Positions 1-9,829 are shown, numbered from the stretch's first letter. The stretch: 64,000 nucleotides of DNA from Paracidovorax wautersii (GCF_900113035.1 NZ_FONX01000003.1:213860-277859), one strand, 5' to 3'. Notes: generated from the letters alone by a model not told the origin. Numbers and translations are program-made.

Positions 1-447
1 ATCGCCACCGGCGAGCAGCGCTCGCGCGGGCTGGAGCTGGAAGTGGGCGCCGACCTGCAGCGCAACCTGAAGCTCACGGGCTCCTACACCTACATCGACG
101 CCAAGGTCACGCGGGACACCGACAGCACCCTGGTGGGCCGGCCGGCGCTGCCCACGCCGCGCCACACGCTGGCGCTCTGGGCCACCTACAAGCTGCCGCA
201 GATGCCCCAGGTCACGCTGGGCGCGGGCGGGCGCTACGTGAGCGAGCAGCTCACCAGCTACCCCTTCAACCTGCCCGCCTACACCGTGGTGGATCTCTCG
301 GTGGGCTACACCGGCCCCAACTACCGCATCACGGCCGGCGTCAAGAACGTGTTCGACCGGGCCTACTACGACGGCGCGATCAACGCCAACGTGGTCTCGC
401 CCTCCATGCCGCGCAACTTCAGCCTGGGCCTGACGTACTTCTTCTGA
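1..447 (+). CDS. TonB-dependent receptor, C-terminal part (5' end outside window)
   Basis: The reading frame is open from the first base and ends with a TGA at 447. The visible 148 residues are the last strands of an outer-membrane beta barrel: alternating hydrophobic/polar strands, a 'GVKNVFDRAYYDG' segment typical of the last strands of TonB-dependent siderophore receptors, and a final strand ending in Phe-Phe, the usual BAM recognition signal. Receptors of this family import ferric siderophores or other scarce ligands using TonB-ExbBD energy. The plug domain and TonB box are upstream of the window, so the ligand cannot be read. A cytochrome b561 gene follows 131 bp downstream on the same strand, possibly co-transcribed. 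The family is secure, the substrate unknown. Confidence 0.85.
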   Translation: MATGEQRSRGLELEVGADLQRNLKLTGSYTYIDAKVTRDTDSTLVGRPALPTPRHTLALWATYKLPQMPQVTLGAGGRYVSEQLTSYPFNLPAYTVVDLSVGYTGPNYRITAGVKNVFDRAYYDGAINANVVSPSMPRNFSLGLTYFF

Positions 448-578
448 CCCGGCGACGCCATCGCCTGACGCAGCGCAAAGAGGTGGCGCGCGAGAAATGG
501 CAAACTCGCGTGCTCCAGCGGCGGGCACTCCCCCCGGCACTCACCCCTGCCCGCCGCACCGCTACAGGAGCTCCCCCG

Positions 579-1121
579 ATGCCTGCCCACTCCAACAACA
601 AATACTCGGCCACGCTGCGCGCGCTGCACTGGACCATGTTCGCGCTCGTCGCGCTGGCCTACGCCACCATCAACCTGCGCAGCGTCTTCGAGCGCAATAG
701 CGCGCCGCGCCTGCTGATGGTCGAGTCGCACTTCCTGCTGGGCATGCTGGTGCTGCTGCTGGTGGTGCCGCGCCTGCTGGCGCGCTGGCGCTCGCCGCAG
801 CCACCCATCGCGCCGCCGCTCTCCGCGCCGCTGCGCATCGGCTCCCACATCGGCCACGCGCTGCTCTATGGCTTTCTCATCGCGCAGCCCCTGCTGGGCA
901 TGGCCTGCCGCCTGCTGGGCGGGCGCGGCATCGCCCTGCCCTTCACCGACGCCGTCATTCCCTGGCCCATCGAATGGGTGAACAAGGAATGGTCCGGCAT
1001 TCTGGAAGAGGCCCACGAATGGCTGGGCACGGCCTTCTACTGGGTGATCGGCCTGCACATCGCAGCAGCGCTCTGGCACGCCTTCGTGCGCCGCGACAAC
1101 GCGCTGCGGCGCATGTGGTGA
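579..1121 (+). CDS. Cytochrome b561 family membrane protein
   Basis: A 180-residue inner-membrane di-heme cytochrome b of the bacterial CybB type, which moves electrons between the quinone pool and periplasmic acceptors such as superoxide. It has about four hydrophobic helices, and His residues in the pattern expected for heme b ligands: one in 'RALHW' near the N-terminus, others in 'ESHFLLG', 'HIGHALLYGF' and the final 'IGLHIAAALWHAF'. The ATG at 579 is chosen because an ACAGGAG ribosome binding site lies at 564-570 and the family begins just before the first helix; an in-frame start about 32 codons upstream would add a charged tail with no homology. It follows the receptor gene on the same strand. 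Confidence 0.85.
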   Translation: MPAHSNNKYSATLRALHWTMFALVALAYATINLRSVFERNSAPRLLMVESHFLLGMLVLLLVVPRLLARWRSPQPPIAPPLSAPLRIGSHIGHALLYGFLIAQPLLGMACRLLGGRGIALPFTDAVIPWPIEWVNKEWSGILEEAHEWLGTAFYWVIGLHIAAALWHAFVRRDNALRRMW

Positions 1122-1142
1122 CCATTCACCGCGCGGGCCCGC

Positions 1143-1601
1143 TCATTCGCCCTCGTCGCTCTCCAGCATCTTGCGCAGCAGGAAATCGAGCGCCAGGCGC
1201 TCGGCAGGGTTGAGCCGACCGTAGGTGCTCTGGGTGATCTTGCGGGCGAACGGCTGCATCTTGCGCACGAGATGGCGCCCCTCGCTGGTCAGCTCGATCA
1301 CCACTTTGCGCCGATCCACACGGTCGTGGTCCACGCTGATAAGGCCGCGCTGCTTGAGCCGATCGACCACGCCCCGGATGGTGGCCTGATCGATAACCGT
1401 CGCCTTGACCACCTCTGCGAGGGAGCTGCTGCCCTGGTCGTGCAGCGAGCACAGCACCACGAACTGCGCTGCCGTCAGTTGGGAGTCCGGGATGTACTCC
1501 TGGAACAGCGCCGTATGCCGCTGATAGACGCGGCGAAGCAAGTGCCCTACCTGTTCGGAGAACACATAACCCTCTTCCTGGCTATCGGTCTTGTTTGGCA
1601 T
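1143..1601 (-). CDS. nicR: MarR-family regulator, probable repressor of the nic genes (NicR-like)
   Basis: A 152-residue winged-helix MarR protein. An N-terminal dimerisation helix ('SEQVGHLLRRVYQRHTALFQEYIP') is followed by the winged-helix DNA-binding domain ('TAAQFVVLCSLHDQGSSSLAEV...IDQATIRGVVDRLKQRGLI', then the wing 'DRVDRRKVVIELT') and a C-terminal dimerisation helix. It is the last gene of the minus-strand nic arm, 60 bp after the nicotinamidase gene. In Pseudomonas putida a MarR protein, NicR, represses the nic pathway genes until 6-hydroxynicotinate binds; position and sequence class support the same role here. An alternative ATG 24 bp upstream (1625) gives eight extra residues; neither start has a strong Shine-Dalgarno site. 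The MarR class is certain, the ligand inferred. Confidence 0.8.
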   Translation of the reverse strand: MPNKTDSQEEGYVFSEQVGHLLRRVYQRHTALFQEYIPDSQLTAAQFVVLCSLHDQGSSSLAEVVKATVIDQATIRGVVDRLKQRGLISVDHDRVDRRKVVIELTSEGRHLVRKMQPFARKITQSTYGRLNPAERLALDFLLRKMLESDEGE

Positions 1602-1661
1602 GCAGCCATTGTAGGTAGCGCCCATGGCGAAGCTCTACGCAGCCCGGCCCACCATGGCGTA

Positions 1662-2378
1662 TCAGACGGCCAGGTCGGTGGACTGGATGCGTCGCACGCC
1701 CGCCTTCTCCATTGCCTCCCAGGCCTTGGCCAATGAACCGTTGAGGTCGATGGCGCGGGTGGCGTCCTCAATGACATACACATTGAAGCCCAGCTTGCGG
1801 GCATCCAGCGCCGTCCAGGCGACGCAGAAGTCCGTGGCCAGCCCAGTGACATAGACGGTGTCGATGCCGCGGTCCTTCAGGTAGCCCGCCAGGCCAGTGC
1901 GGGTCTTGTGATCGGCCTCCTCGAAGGCAGAATAGCTATCGATGTCCTGCTGGAAACCCTTGCGCACGATGACCTGGGCCGTGGGAAGCTTCAGGTCCTT
2001 GCGCAGATCGGCATCGGCCGTGCCCTGGATGCAGTGGTCGGGCCACAGCACCTGGGTGCCGTAGGACAGCTGGATGGTCTCGAAGGGCCGCTTGCCGGGA
2101 TGGCTGCTCGCGAAGGAGGCATGGTGGCTCGTATGCCAGTCCTGCGTCAGCACGATGTTGGCGAAGGCCAGGCTGATCCTGTTGATTACCGGCACCACCT
2201 CCGCGCCGCCCCCGACGGGCAGGGTTCCGCCATCGACAAAGCAGTTCTGGACATCGACCACGATCAGGGCCGAGCGGTCGTCGGGCTTCAGGCCCTGCGC
2301 CTGTGCCGCCAGCAGCTGCGACCCGAAGCCGAGCGCGGCTAGCTGGCCGATCAGTTGGCGGCGAGAGATAGCTTTCAT
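1662..2378 (-). CDS. pncA: Nicotinamidase (isochorismatase-like hydrolase) with Tat signal peptide
   Basis: A 238-residue PncA-type cysteine hydrolase that deamidates nicotinamide to nicotinate plus ammonia. The N-terminus 'MKAISRRQLIGQLAALGFGSQLLAAQAQG' (pieces: SRRQLIG, then a hydrophobic run, then AQAQG) is a twin-arginine signal with an Ala-x-Ala-type cleavage site, so the mature enzyme should be periplasmic. The mature part has the family marks: catalytic Asp in 'IVVDVQNCF', the metal/substrate motif 'TQDWHTSHHASF', 'WPDHCIQGT', Lys in 'VIRKGF'-like 'VIVRKGF', and the catalytic Cys in 'VTGLATDFCVAWTALDA'. The ATG at 2378 puts the signal peptide in standard register. Sitting between the permease and nicR genes, it feeds nicotinamide into the pathway. 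An exported form is unusual, since PncA is normally cytosolic. Confidence 0.88.
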   Translation of the reverse strand: MKAISRRQLIGQLAALGFGSQLLAAQAQGLKPDDRSALIVVDVQNCFVDGGTLPVGGGAEVVPVINRISLAFANIVLTQDWHTSHHASFASSHPGKRPFETIQLSYGTQVLWPDHCIQGTADADLRKDLKLPTAQVIVRKGFQQDIDSYSAFEEADHKTRTGLAGYLKDRGIDTVYVTGLATDFCVAWTALDARKLGFNVYVIEDATRAIDLNGSLAKAWEAMEKAGVRRIQSTDLAV

Positions 2379-2459
2379 GATGGCATCCTCATGGATCTGG
2401 CGGGCTCGCACCCGCCTTTGTTTGAAGAAAGACCCGCTGGCGCAGCATGCAGGGCTTGA

Positions 2460-3776
2460 TCAGTCGAGCGCGCGGTTGCGCGATTCCACGTCCACGGCCC
2501 AGATGGAGAGCGCGCCGCCCACCAGCATCGCGGACAGTACGGCCAGCGCCAGCGTGAAATGCGTGGCCATGATGGGCGCAATGATGGCCGGCGCGAACAG
2601 GCCGCCAAAGCGCGCCACGGCACCCGCCATGCCCATGCCGCTGGCGCGCAGGTCGGTGGGATAGACCTCGGGCGTGAAGGCGTAGAGCGCGCCCCAGGTG
2701 CCCAGCAGCGAGAAGCTCATGAGCAGCGTGGAGCCGACGACCACCACCTGCGACGAGCCCAGGCTGTAGAGCATGCAGCCGACGGCGCTGAGCAGCAGGA
2801 AGCCGATCAGCGTGGGCTTGCGGCCCCAGCGCTCCACGCCATAGGCCGAAAGCGCGAAGCCGGGCAGCTGCACCAGCGCCAGCACTACCAGGAAGACCTG
2901 GCCGCGCATGAAGGCGAAGCCCTCGCTGCCGAGCTTGACAGGCAGATAGACGAAGACGCCGTAGTAGGCGATGGAGATCAGCGCCCAGGCCAGGAACAGC
3001 GCCAGGCTGCGGCGGCGCAGCTCGGCAGAGAAGAGCGAGAGCAGCGACTTGCGCTCCTGCTTCTCGGGCTGCAGCGGCGGGATCTGTGCGGAGTTGCCGT
3101 TGACCTTCGCCACACGTTCGAGCACCTGGCGCGCCTGGTCGGAGTTGCCGTTGCGATTCAGGTACATCGGCGATTCGGGAATGTAGAAACGCAGCACCAC
3201 GCCGATCAGCGCCGGGATGCCGGTCACGAAGAAGATCACGCGCCAGGCGTCATTGCCCCAGGACACGGCCACCAGGGCCAGGATGGCCAGGAAGATGGTG
3301 CCGACGGCCCAGAACGATTCCAGCAGCACCAGCCAGCGGCCGCGGCGGTCGCTGGGCAGGAACTCGGCCATCATGGTGTAGTCCACCGGCAGCGTGCCGC
3401 CCACGCCGATGCCGGTGATGAAGCGCAGCACCAGCAGCCAGGCGAACTCGGGCGCGAAGGCCGACGCCACGCCGGCGCAGGCATCAATCACCACAGCCAT
3501 CATCAGCACAGGCCGGCGGCCGATGCGGTCGGCCAGGCGGCCGAAGACGAAGGCACCGATCAGCATGCCGATGAAGAAGAAAGTGCCGGTCTGCAGCGCC
3601 TCGGGCACCGTCTTGCCGAAGGTCTTGGCAATGGACGGCGCACTGAAGCCGATGGACAGCACCTGCATGGCATCGGCCAGCCAGACCAGTCCGAAGATCA
3701 CGAAGAGCCGGTACTGAAACCGGCCGACACCCGCTGTTTGGATGCCTTTTTCCACCGAAACAAATGAAGATGACAT
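2460..3776 (-). CDS. nicT: MFS transporter, probable nicotinate permease
   Basis: A 438-residue major facilitator with twelve predicted membrane helices. It carries the MFS loop signature 'GRLADRIGRRPVLM' between helices 2 and 3 and a second copy 'GVERWGRKPTLIGF' in the C-terminal half. A 'YIPESPMYL' segment in the central loop is typical of the sugar/aromatic-acid proton symporter branch. The ATG at 3776 is preferred over an ATG 21 bp upstream because AAGGAG sits seven bases before it. It lies between the nicotinamidase gene and the cytochrome-type nicB gene on the same strand. A similarly placed MFS permease, NicT, is known in pseudomonad nic clusters. Nicotinate as substrate is inferred from context; the sequence alone does not fix it. 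Confidence 0.8.
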   Translation of the reverse strand: MSSSFVSVEKGIQTAGVGRFQYRLFVIFGLVWLADAMQVLSIGFSAPSIAKTFGKTVPEALQTGTFFFIGMLIGAFVFGRLADRIGRRPVLMMAVVIDACAGVASAFAPEFAWLLVLRFITGIGVGGTLPVDYTMMAEFLPSDRRGRWLVLLESFWAVGTIFLAILALVAVSWGNDAWRVIFFVTGIPALIGVVLRFYIPESPMYLNRNGNSDQARQVLERVAKVNGNSAQIPPLQPEKQERKSLLSLFSAELRRRSLALFLAWALISIAYYGVFVYLPVKLGSEGFAFMRGQVFLVVLALVQLPGFALSAYGVERWGRKPTLIGFLLLSAVGCMLYSLGSSQVVVVGSTLLMSFSLLGTWGALYAFTPEVYPTDLRASGMGMAGAVARFGGLFAPAIIAPIMATHFTLALAVLSAMLVGGALSIWAVDVESRNRALD

Positions 3777-4039
3777 GGAAACTCCTTGGTTGTTCATCGC
3801 CTACCCGTTGATTCCTCGTTCCGGCAAGGCGCGCTGGCATGCCCTGCCTGAAAACCTCTGGCGCAAGCGGTCCCGTCGGCCCTTGGGGAAGGGTCGTTCA
3901 AGAAAACCGCTTATTCGCTATGGCCGTCCGGCGCCGGGGCGCCGCGGTGGCACCCAGCCGGTTCCGGCGTCAGATCGCTGTCAGGCGCAGGCCGGTGCTG
4001 CGCCTCGCCGCTGCCCGGACGCCGCCGGGCCCGCCCGGC

Positions 4040-6967
4040 TCACGGCGCCGCATGCGCCGCGGCACGCAGCCGTCTAATAGTGGTTGTCGTATCGTCTGGC
4101 CACGCTTTTTCCTCCGGTGCAAATCTCGTGCGCAGATAGCCGAGCAGATCGGCGATCTGCCGGTCGTCCAGGCTGTCCCTGAAGCCCGGCATGTAGCCCA
4201 GGGCATCGTCGGCGGGTGTCTGTATGCCGTTCAGGATGACCTGGACCAGGTTGTCTGGCGTCGCGGCATGCAGGTTGGTGTTGAGCCCCAGCAGCGGCTT
4301 GACACCGAAGAGGGTCGGGCCGCTGCCTGCCTCATGGCAAACCGCGCAGGCGTTCTGGTAGATGCGTTCGCCGTTGACGTGTCGATCCAGGGTCCCGGTG
4401 GGAGGTGGATGCGGCGCAAGCACCGGCGCGGCGACTGCCATCGGCGCGGCTGCGGCCTGCCGGGCCTGGCCCGGCAATTCCATCAGGTAGGTAGCCATGG
4501 CACGCACATCGGCATCGGGCAGCTCGGCCAGGCCGTGGATCACGGGGGCCATGGGCCCTGCGGCCACGCCGTGGCGTGCGGAGAAGCCGGTGCGCAGGTA
4601 CTGGTACAGCTCTTCGCGGTTCCAGGGCAGCTTGCCTCCAGCCAGCTGGTTGAGTCCTGGGGCGCTCCAGCCCTCAGCCTCTCCGCCCTCCAGGTAGTGG
4701 ATGCCGCTCTTCTCGGCACCCAGCGCGTTGCGCGGCGAGTGGCAGGCCGCGCAGTGGCCCGCCCCCTCCACCAGATAGGCGCCCCGGTTCCATTCGGGGC
4801 TGCGGGCAGGATCCGCCTTGAACGGCGTGGCGTCATGAAACAGCAGGTTCCAGCCGGCCATGGCCGGACGCAGGTTGTACGGGAAGGCGAGCTTCGTCTC
4901 GGGTGCCCGGGCCTTCACAGCGGGCTGGGACATCAGGTAGCCGTACAGCGCCTGCAGATCGCCGTCGCTGAGCTTGGCGAAGGCCGTGTACGGAAAGGCC
5001 GGGTAGAGCTGGCGCCCATCCTGGTGGATGCCCTGGCGCATGGCGCGCTCGAAGGCCGCGTACGACCAGCGGCCGATGCCGGTTTCCGTGTCGGGCGTGA
5101 TGTTGGTCGAGTAGATGATGCCGAATGGCGTCTCCAGGCCCAGCCCTCCTGCGTTCGCCGCACCGCCGGGCGCGGTGTGGCACACGACGCAGTCCCCGGC
5201 CGCGGCGACGAGGCGCCCGCGCTCCAGGGCCTGCGGCGAATAGAGCGACACATCGGGCCCGGCGGTCAGCGGCAAGGCCGGCTTCAGCGGCCACACCATG
5301 GCTCCCAAGCCCGCGATGGTGGTGATGCCGGCCGCCAGCCAGCCCAAGCCGCGGCGCAGTGCTGGTCGGGCCAGGGCTCGGTTGCCAGAGCCCGCCTCGC
5401 CGGCCAGCGCCAGGCGCAATTGCTCGGGCTGGAAGGGCACTTCGCGCAGGCGCACGCCCGTCGCATGACGGATGGCATTGGCAATGGCGGCGGCAGCAGG
5501 CAAAGTGGCGACACCATTCAAGTCCAGCTGACCATGGCGGATCAGGGCCGCTTCGCCCGCATTGCCGGCCAGCAGTTGGCCGCGCGCGGCCGGTGCCTCG
5601 GCAGCGCCGGCAGAGCTGCCCCATGCGTCGAAAGCCGCAGGTACGCCCAGCAGCCGGCGCGCGCCGGCCAGCCATTGCGCATCCTGCTGCACGACTTGCG
5701 TGTGCAGGCCTGCGCCCTGCGCGGCCTGCAGATGCTGGCTGTCGTGACCCGCGACCACGCGGGTGACCTCGATCTCGCCGGTCTGCGGATGCACGGCCAC
5801 CTCGGCCACCCAGGCGCTCCAGGCCGTGCGGTCCCGGCCCTCGGCATCGAGGGTCTGCAGTTGGGCAGTGGCAAAGCCGCGGCCACGCAGGCGACCATCG
5901 GTGCCCAGGGCGGCATCGGGCCACGCGGCCTCCTGGGCCACACGCGCAGCCAGCTCACGCGCAGGCCCCTCGGGCAGATGGCGCAGGCGCCAGTCCAGCG
6001 GATCCCGCCCCAGTTCCAGCGCCTGTTCATGCCACAGGCTTTCATGGGCGAAAACCTGGGCCGCGTTGAGTTCGTCCACACCGGCCTGTGTGAGGCCGGT
6101 GGCGGCCGGGCCCGACTGCACAGAGCCTGCGCCCAGCACCGTGGCGCGGCCCGCGGCGCGGGCCCGTGCAGGCTGAGCCAACAGCCGCGCGCAGCTGGGA
6201 CGCACGGCCCAGGGCCGTTCGGACGCGAAGGCCAAGGCAGGTGGCGCCACTGCCGTTGTCTCGGCATCGGTCGGCCGCAAAGCGGTACCGTCAGCGGCAG
6301 CAGCAGGCACTGCCATGGGCTGCAATGCCAGCGCCGGCGCTTCGATGCACACGTCGCACGCCACGCTGACGGGCCGGCCCACGGCCTGGGACAGCAGCGC
6401 CGCATCGGCGGCCGCGTCCATCAACGCAAGCGAGTGCGACGCGTGCCCTTCCAGCTGCAGCACCTGTACGGACCGCAAGGAGCACTGCAACAGCTCGGCG
6501 ATCTCGCCGACCACCATGGCCTGCACGTCAGGGGCGCAGCGGGGCAGCCACAGGCTGGTGCGGCCATCTAGGTACCACGCGATGGCCTGCGCGCCTGCCG
6601 GCCGATCGGCCTGGGGAGCTCGCCAGACGAAAGCCTCGCCACCGGCTGCGCGGACGCGGCCATCGCACCACGGCGTTCCGGCATCGGCGCCGTGCCAGTG
6701 GGGCGCGAGGCCGGCGGCCGCCTGGCGCGCGTGGACGGGTGACATGGCGACCACGCCGAGGAAATTCCTGTACTGCACCGCGGCGACCACACCGGACATG
6801 GCGCGTGCCTCGTCCAGCCGCGCACCGATCAGTTGGGTACCCTGGTACCGCAGCCCGTCCCAGCCCATCTGCGGCGGCCGGACGGCCAGACCATGCAGCA
6901 GCTCTGCAGGCAGTGCCACTGCGTCAGCGGACGAGGGCATGGCGACGGAAGGGGCCTGCAGGTTCAC
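4040..6967 (-). CDS. nicB: Nicotinate dehydrogenase cytochrome subunit: degenerate molybdenum-type domain fused to three cytochrome c domains
   Basis: A 975-residue electron-transfer subunit of nicotinate hydroxylase. Residues 1 to about 510 resemble parts of the xanthine-dehydrogenase-type molybdopterin domain ('VFAHESLWHEQALELGRDPLDWRLRHL', 'LRGRGFA', a final 'AAAAIANAIRHATG') but long stretches are missing. A single membrane anchor lies near residues 543-565. Three c-type heme sites follow: CVVCH (about 590), CAACH (about 737) and CAVCH (about 872). The start is GTG at 6967, sharing GTGA with the stop of nicA, so the two are translationally coupled. In P. putida NicB the molybdenum and cytochrome parts form one longer chain (about 1190 residues, from memory); here a full molybdenum subunit is encoded separately at 12546-14828. 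Hemes should pass electrons from NicA to the respiratory chain. Confidence 0.85.
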   Translation of the reverse strand: MNLQAPSVAMPSSADAVALPAELLHGLAVRPPQMGWDGLRYQGTQLIGARLDEARAMSGVVAAVQYRNFLGVVAMSPVHARQAAAGLAPHWHGADAGTPWCDGRVRAAGGEAFVWRAPQADRPAGAQAIAWYLDGRTSLWLPRCAPDVQAMVVGEIAELLQCSLRSVQVLQLEGHASHSLALMDAAADAALLSQAVGRPVSVACDVCIEAPALALQPMAVPAAAADGTALRPTDAETTAVAPPALAFASERPWAVRPSCARLLAQPARARAAGRATVLGAGSVQSGPAATGLTQAGVDELNAAQVFAHESLWHEQALELGRDPLDWRLRHLPEGPARELAARVAQEAAWPDAALGTDGRLRGRGFATAQLQTLDAEGRDRTAWSAWVAEVAVHPQTGEIEVTRVVAGHDSQHLQAAQGAGLHTQVVQQDAQWLAGARRLLGVPAAFDAWGSSAGAAEAPAARGQLLAGNAGEAALIRHGQLDLNGVATLPAAAAIANAIRHATGVRLREVPFQPEQLRLALAGEAGSGNRALARPALRRGLGWLAAGITTIAGLGAMVWPLKPALPLTAGPDVSLYSPQALERGRLVAAAGDCVVCHTAPGGAANAGGLGLETPFGIIYSTNITPDTETGIGRWSYAAFERAMRQGIHQDGRQLYPAFPYTAFAKLSDGDLQALYGYLMSQPAVKARAPETKLAFPYNLRPAMAGWNLLFHDATPFKADPARSPEWNRGAYLVEGAGHCAACHSPRNALGAEKSGIHYLEGGEAEGWSAPGLNQLAGGKLPWNREELYQYLRTGFSARHGVAAGPMAPVIHGLAELPDADVRAMATYLMELPGQARQAAAAPMAVAAPVLAPHPPPTGTLDRHVNGERIYQNACAVCHEAGSGPTLFGVKPLLGLNTNLHAATPDNLVQVILNGIQTPADDALGYMPGFRDSLDDRQIADLLGYLRTRFAPEEKAWPDDTTTTIRRLRAAAHAAP

Positions 6968-7521
6968 GGCCGGGCCTCCTGCGCTTCAGGGGGCACGGAC
7001 AGGCTGGAGCGGCCTGCACGCAGCTGCACCGCACGCAGCGCGGCCTGCACGATCTCCACATGCGTGCCGCAGCGGCAAAGGTTGTGATGCAGCTCGTTGC
7101 GCAGCTCCTGCTCGGTGGGCTGGGGGTTGCGGCGCAGCAGGGCTTCGACGGTCATGACCATGCCGTTGAGGCAGTAGCCGCACTGGGCGGCCTGGCAGTC
7201 GATGAAGGCCTGCTGCGTGGGGCCGGGGCTGCGGCGCGAACCGAGCCCCTCGAGCGTGCTCACATCGCGGCCGACAGCCGCCTGCACGGGAATCACGCAA
7301 GAGCGCGCTGCCACGCCGTCGATCAACACGGTGCAGGCGCCGCACTCGCCCAGGCCGCAACCGTACTTCGGCCCGTTCAGTTCCAGATCATTGCGCAGCA
7401 CATGCAGGAGCGCGGTGCCAGGCGCAGCTGGCACTTCGCACTCGCGCCCGTTCACCCGCAAACGGATACCTGCAGGAATGGCCGCGGTGCTGCTGGATCT
7501 GACGGGAACAGGGCTTTTCAT
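6964..7521 (-). CDS. nicA: Nicotinate dehydrogenase iron-sulfur subunit
   Basis: A 185-residue protein with two [2Fe-2S] clusters, the small subunit of the molybdenum hydroxylase that converts nicotinate to 6-hydroxynicotinate. The plant-ferredoxin-like cluster is bound by Cys residues in 'KYGCGLGECGACTVLIDG' plus a later Cys ('ARSCVIPV'). The second cluster is bound in the helical domain by 'QCGYC' and 'LCRCGTH'. Family members are usually 150-170 residues; the extra N-terminus is a Ser/Pro-rich tail of about 20 residues. The ATG at 7521 is the only sensible start before the ferredoxin domain. It lies 37 bp after nicC and overlaps the GTG of the cytochrome subunit by 4 bp. Confidence 0.92.
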   Translation of the reverse strand: MKSPVPVRSSSTAAIPAGIRLRVNGRECEVPAAPGTALLHVLRNDLELNGPKYGCGLGECGACTVLIDGVAARSCVIPVQAAVGRDVSTLEGLGSRRSPGPTQQAFIDCQAAQCGYCLNGMVMTVEALLRRNPQPTEQELRNELHHNLCRCGTHVEIVQAALRAVQLRAGRSSLSVPPEAQEARP

Positions 7522-7558
7522 GAGGGACGTTCGGCTGCGGGATGGGAGATCGGGGGGC

Positions 7559-8785
<1,227 letters not shown>

Positions 8786-8844
8786 TCAAAGCACTATCCA
8801 TGCCATGAAAAACACCACTTATTTAAGCGTGTGCACCCTATTGA

Positions 8845-8858
8845 TTGATTCAAATCAA
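8845..8858. promoter_or_regulatory. Candidate operator, inverted repeat TTGATT-CA-AATCAA
   Basis: A perfect 6-bp inverted repeat with a 2-bp centre, in the nicC-proximal half of the divergent region. MarR-family operators are often short palindromes with TTG/CAA ends, so NicR is the obvious candidate ligand. Binding is inferred. Confidence 0.4.
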
Positions 8859-8898
8859 GCGCACCACAAAGCAGAAGAATAAATCTCATCGCGCTTTT

Positions 8899-8920
8899 TT
8901 TGGTGCGTTTCACGCACAAA
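8899..8920. promoter_or_regulatory. Candidate operator, GTGCG-N5-CGCAC palindrome
   Basis: TTTGGTGCGTTTCACGCACAAA has near-symmetric arms (TTTGGTGCG against CGCACAAA) near the middle of the divergent region. Its size and symmetry suit a dimeric repressor controlling both arms. MarR or an unlinked TetR (NicS-like) regulator could bind; the sequence does not decide. Confidence 0.45.
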
Positions 8921-9038
8921 ATGAGTGCAAACCCCTAAGAAAACAGCGTTTGCCAGACGGCACGACTTTTGCAAAAATAGAGCGTATACACCCATCTGAT
9001 CTTTATCAACGCGCGCATCCCGCGAACAAGGCAAAGCC

Positions 9039-9818
9039 ATGACTCAGACATTCCGCATAGGCCAGATCGTCCCCAGCTCGAACACCACGATGGAGACCGA
9101 AGTGCCGGCCATGCTGCAGGCCCATTCCACGCTGCGTCCGCAGGACCGCTTCACCTTCCACTCCAGCCGCATGCGCATGAAGAAGGTCCAGAAGGAAGAG
9201 CTCGCAGCCATGGATGCAGAGAGCGACCGCTGCGCGCTGGAACTGAGCGACGCGCGCGTGGATGTGCTGGGCTACGCCTGCCTCGTGGCCATCATGGCCA
9301 TGGGCCGCGGCTATCACCGCGTGTCGCAAAAGCGCCTGACCGAGCGCACCGAAAGCAACGGCGCCACTGCCCCCGTGATCACCAGCGCGGGCGCGCTGGT
9401 CGAAGCACTGAAGGTCATGGGTGCGAAGAAGATCGCTCTGGTGGCGCCCTACATGATTCCGCTGACCCAGCTGGTCATGGACTACATCGCCGCCGAGGGC
9501 TTCGAGATCGTGGACTGGCGCGCGCTGGAGATACCCGACAACCTCGAGGTCGGCCGACACGATCCCGCCAAGCTGCCCGGCATCGTCGCCGGCATGAACT
9601 ACGCCGACGCCGACGTGATCGTGCTCTCGGCCTGCGTGCAGATGCCCTCGCTGCCGGCGGTGGCCCAGGTAGAGGCAGCGACCGGCAAGCCCGTGCTCAC
9701 GGCCTCCATCGCCACCACCTACGCCATCCTCAAGTCACTGGGCCTGGACCCGGTGGTACCGGGCGCAGGCGCGCTGCTGTCGGGCGCCTACCCCTACGAC
9801 AACGCCGCCAAGGTCTGA
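9039..9818 (+). CDS. nicE: Maleate cis-trans isomerase
   Basis: A 259-residue member of the Asp/Glu racemase superfamily that converts maleate to fumarate, the last step before the TCA cycle. The two catalytic cysteines are visible: Cys81 in 'LGYACLVAIMAMG' and Cys199 in 'VLSACVQMPSL', the pair that forms and resolves the succinyl-enzyme intermediate in known maleate isomerases. 'SSNTTMETEVP' near residues 13-23 is the substrate-carboxylate loop of the family. Length fits (about 250). It is the first gene of the plus-strand arm, 11 bp before nicD. Confidence 0.93.
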   Translation: MTQTFRIGQIVPSSNTTMETEVPAMLQAHSTLRPQDRFTFHSSRMRMKKVQKEELAAMDAESDRCALELSDARVDVLGYACLVAIMAMGRGYHRVSQKRLTERTESNGATAPVITSAGALVEALKVMGAKKIALVAPYMIPLTQLVMDYIAAEGFEIVDWRALEIPDNLEVGRHDPAKLPGIVAGMNYADADVIVLSACVQMPSLPAVAQVEAATGKPVLTASIATTYAILKSLGLDPVVPGAGALLSGAYPYDNAAKV

Positions 9819-9829
9819 GGAGCATCCGC

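Noticed and set aside
3839..6571. A 910-codon open frame on the plus strand opposite the cytochrome-type nicB gene
   Set aside because: It is the GC-rich antisense of a gene with three CXXCH motifs and clear homology; its product is low-complexity and lacks any recognisable domain.
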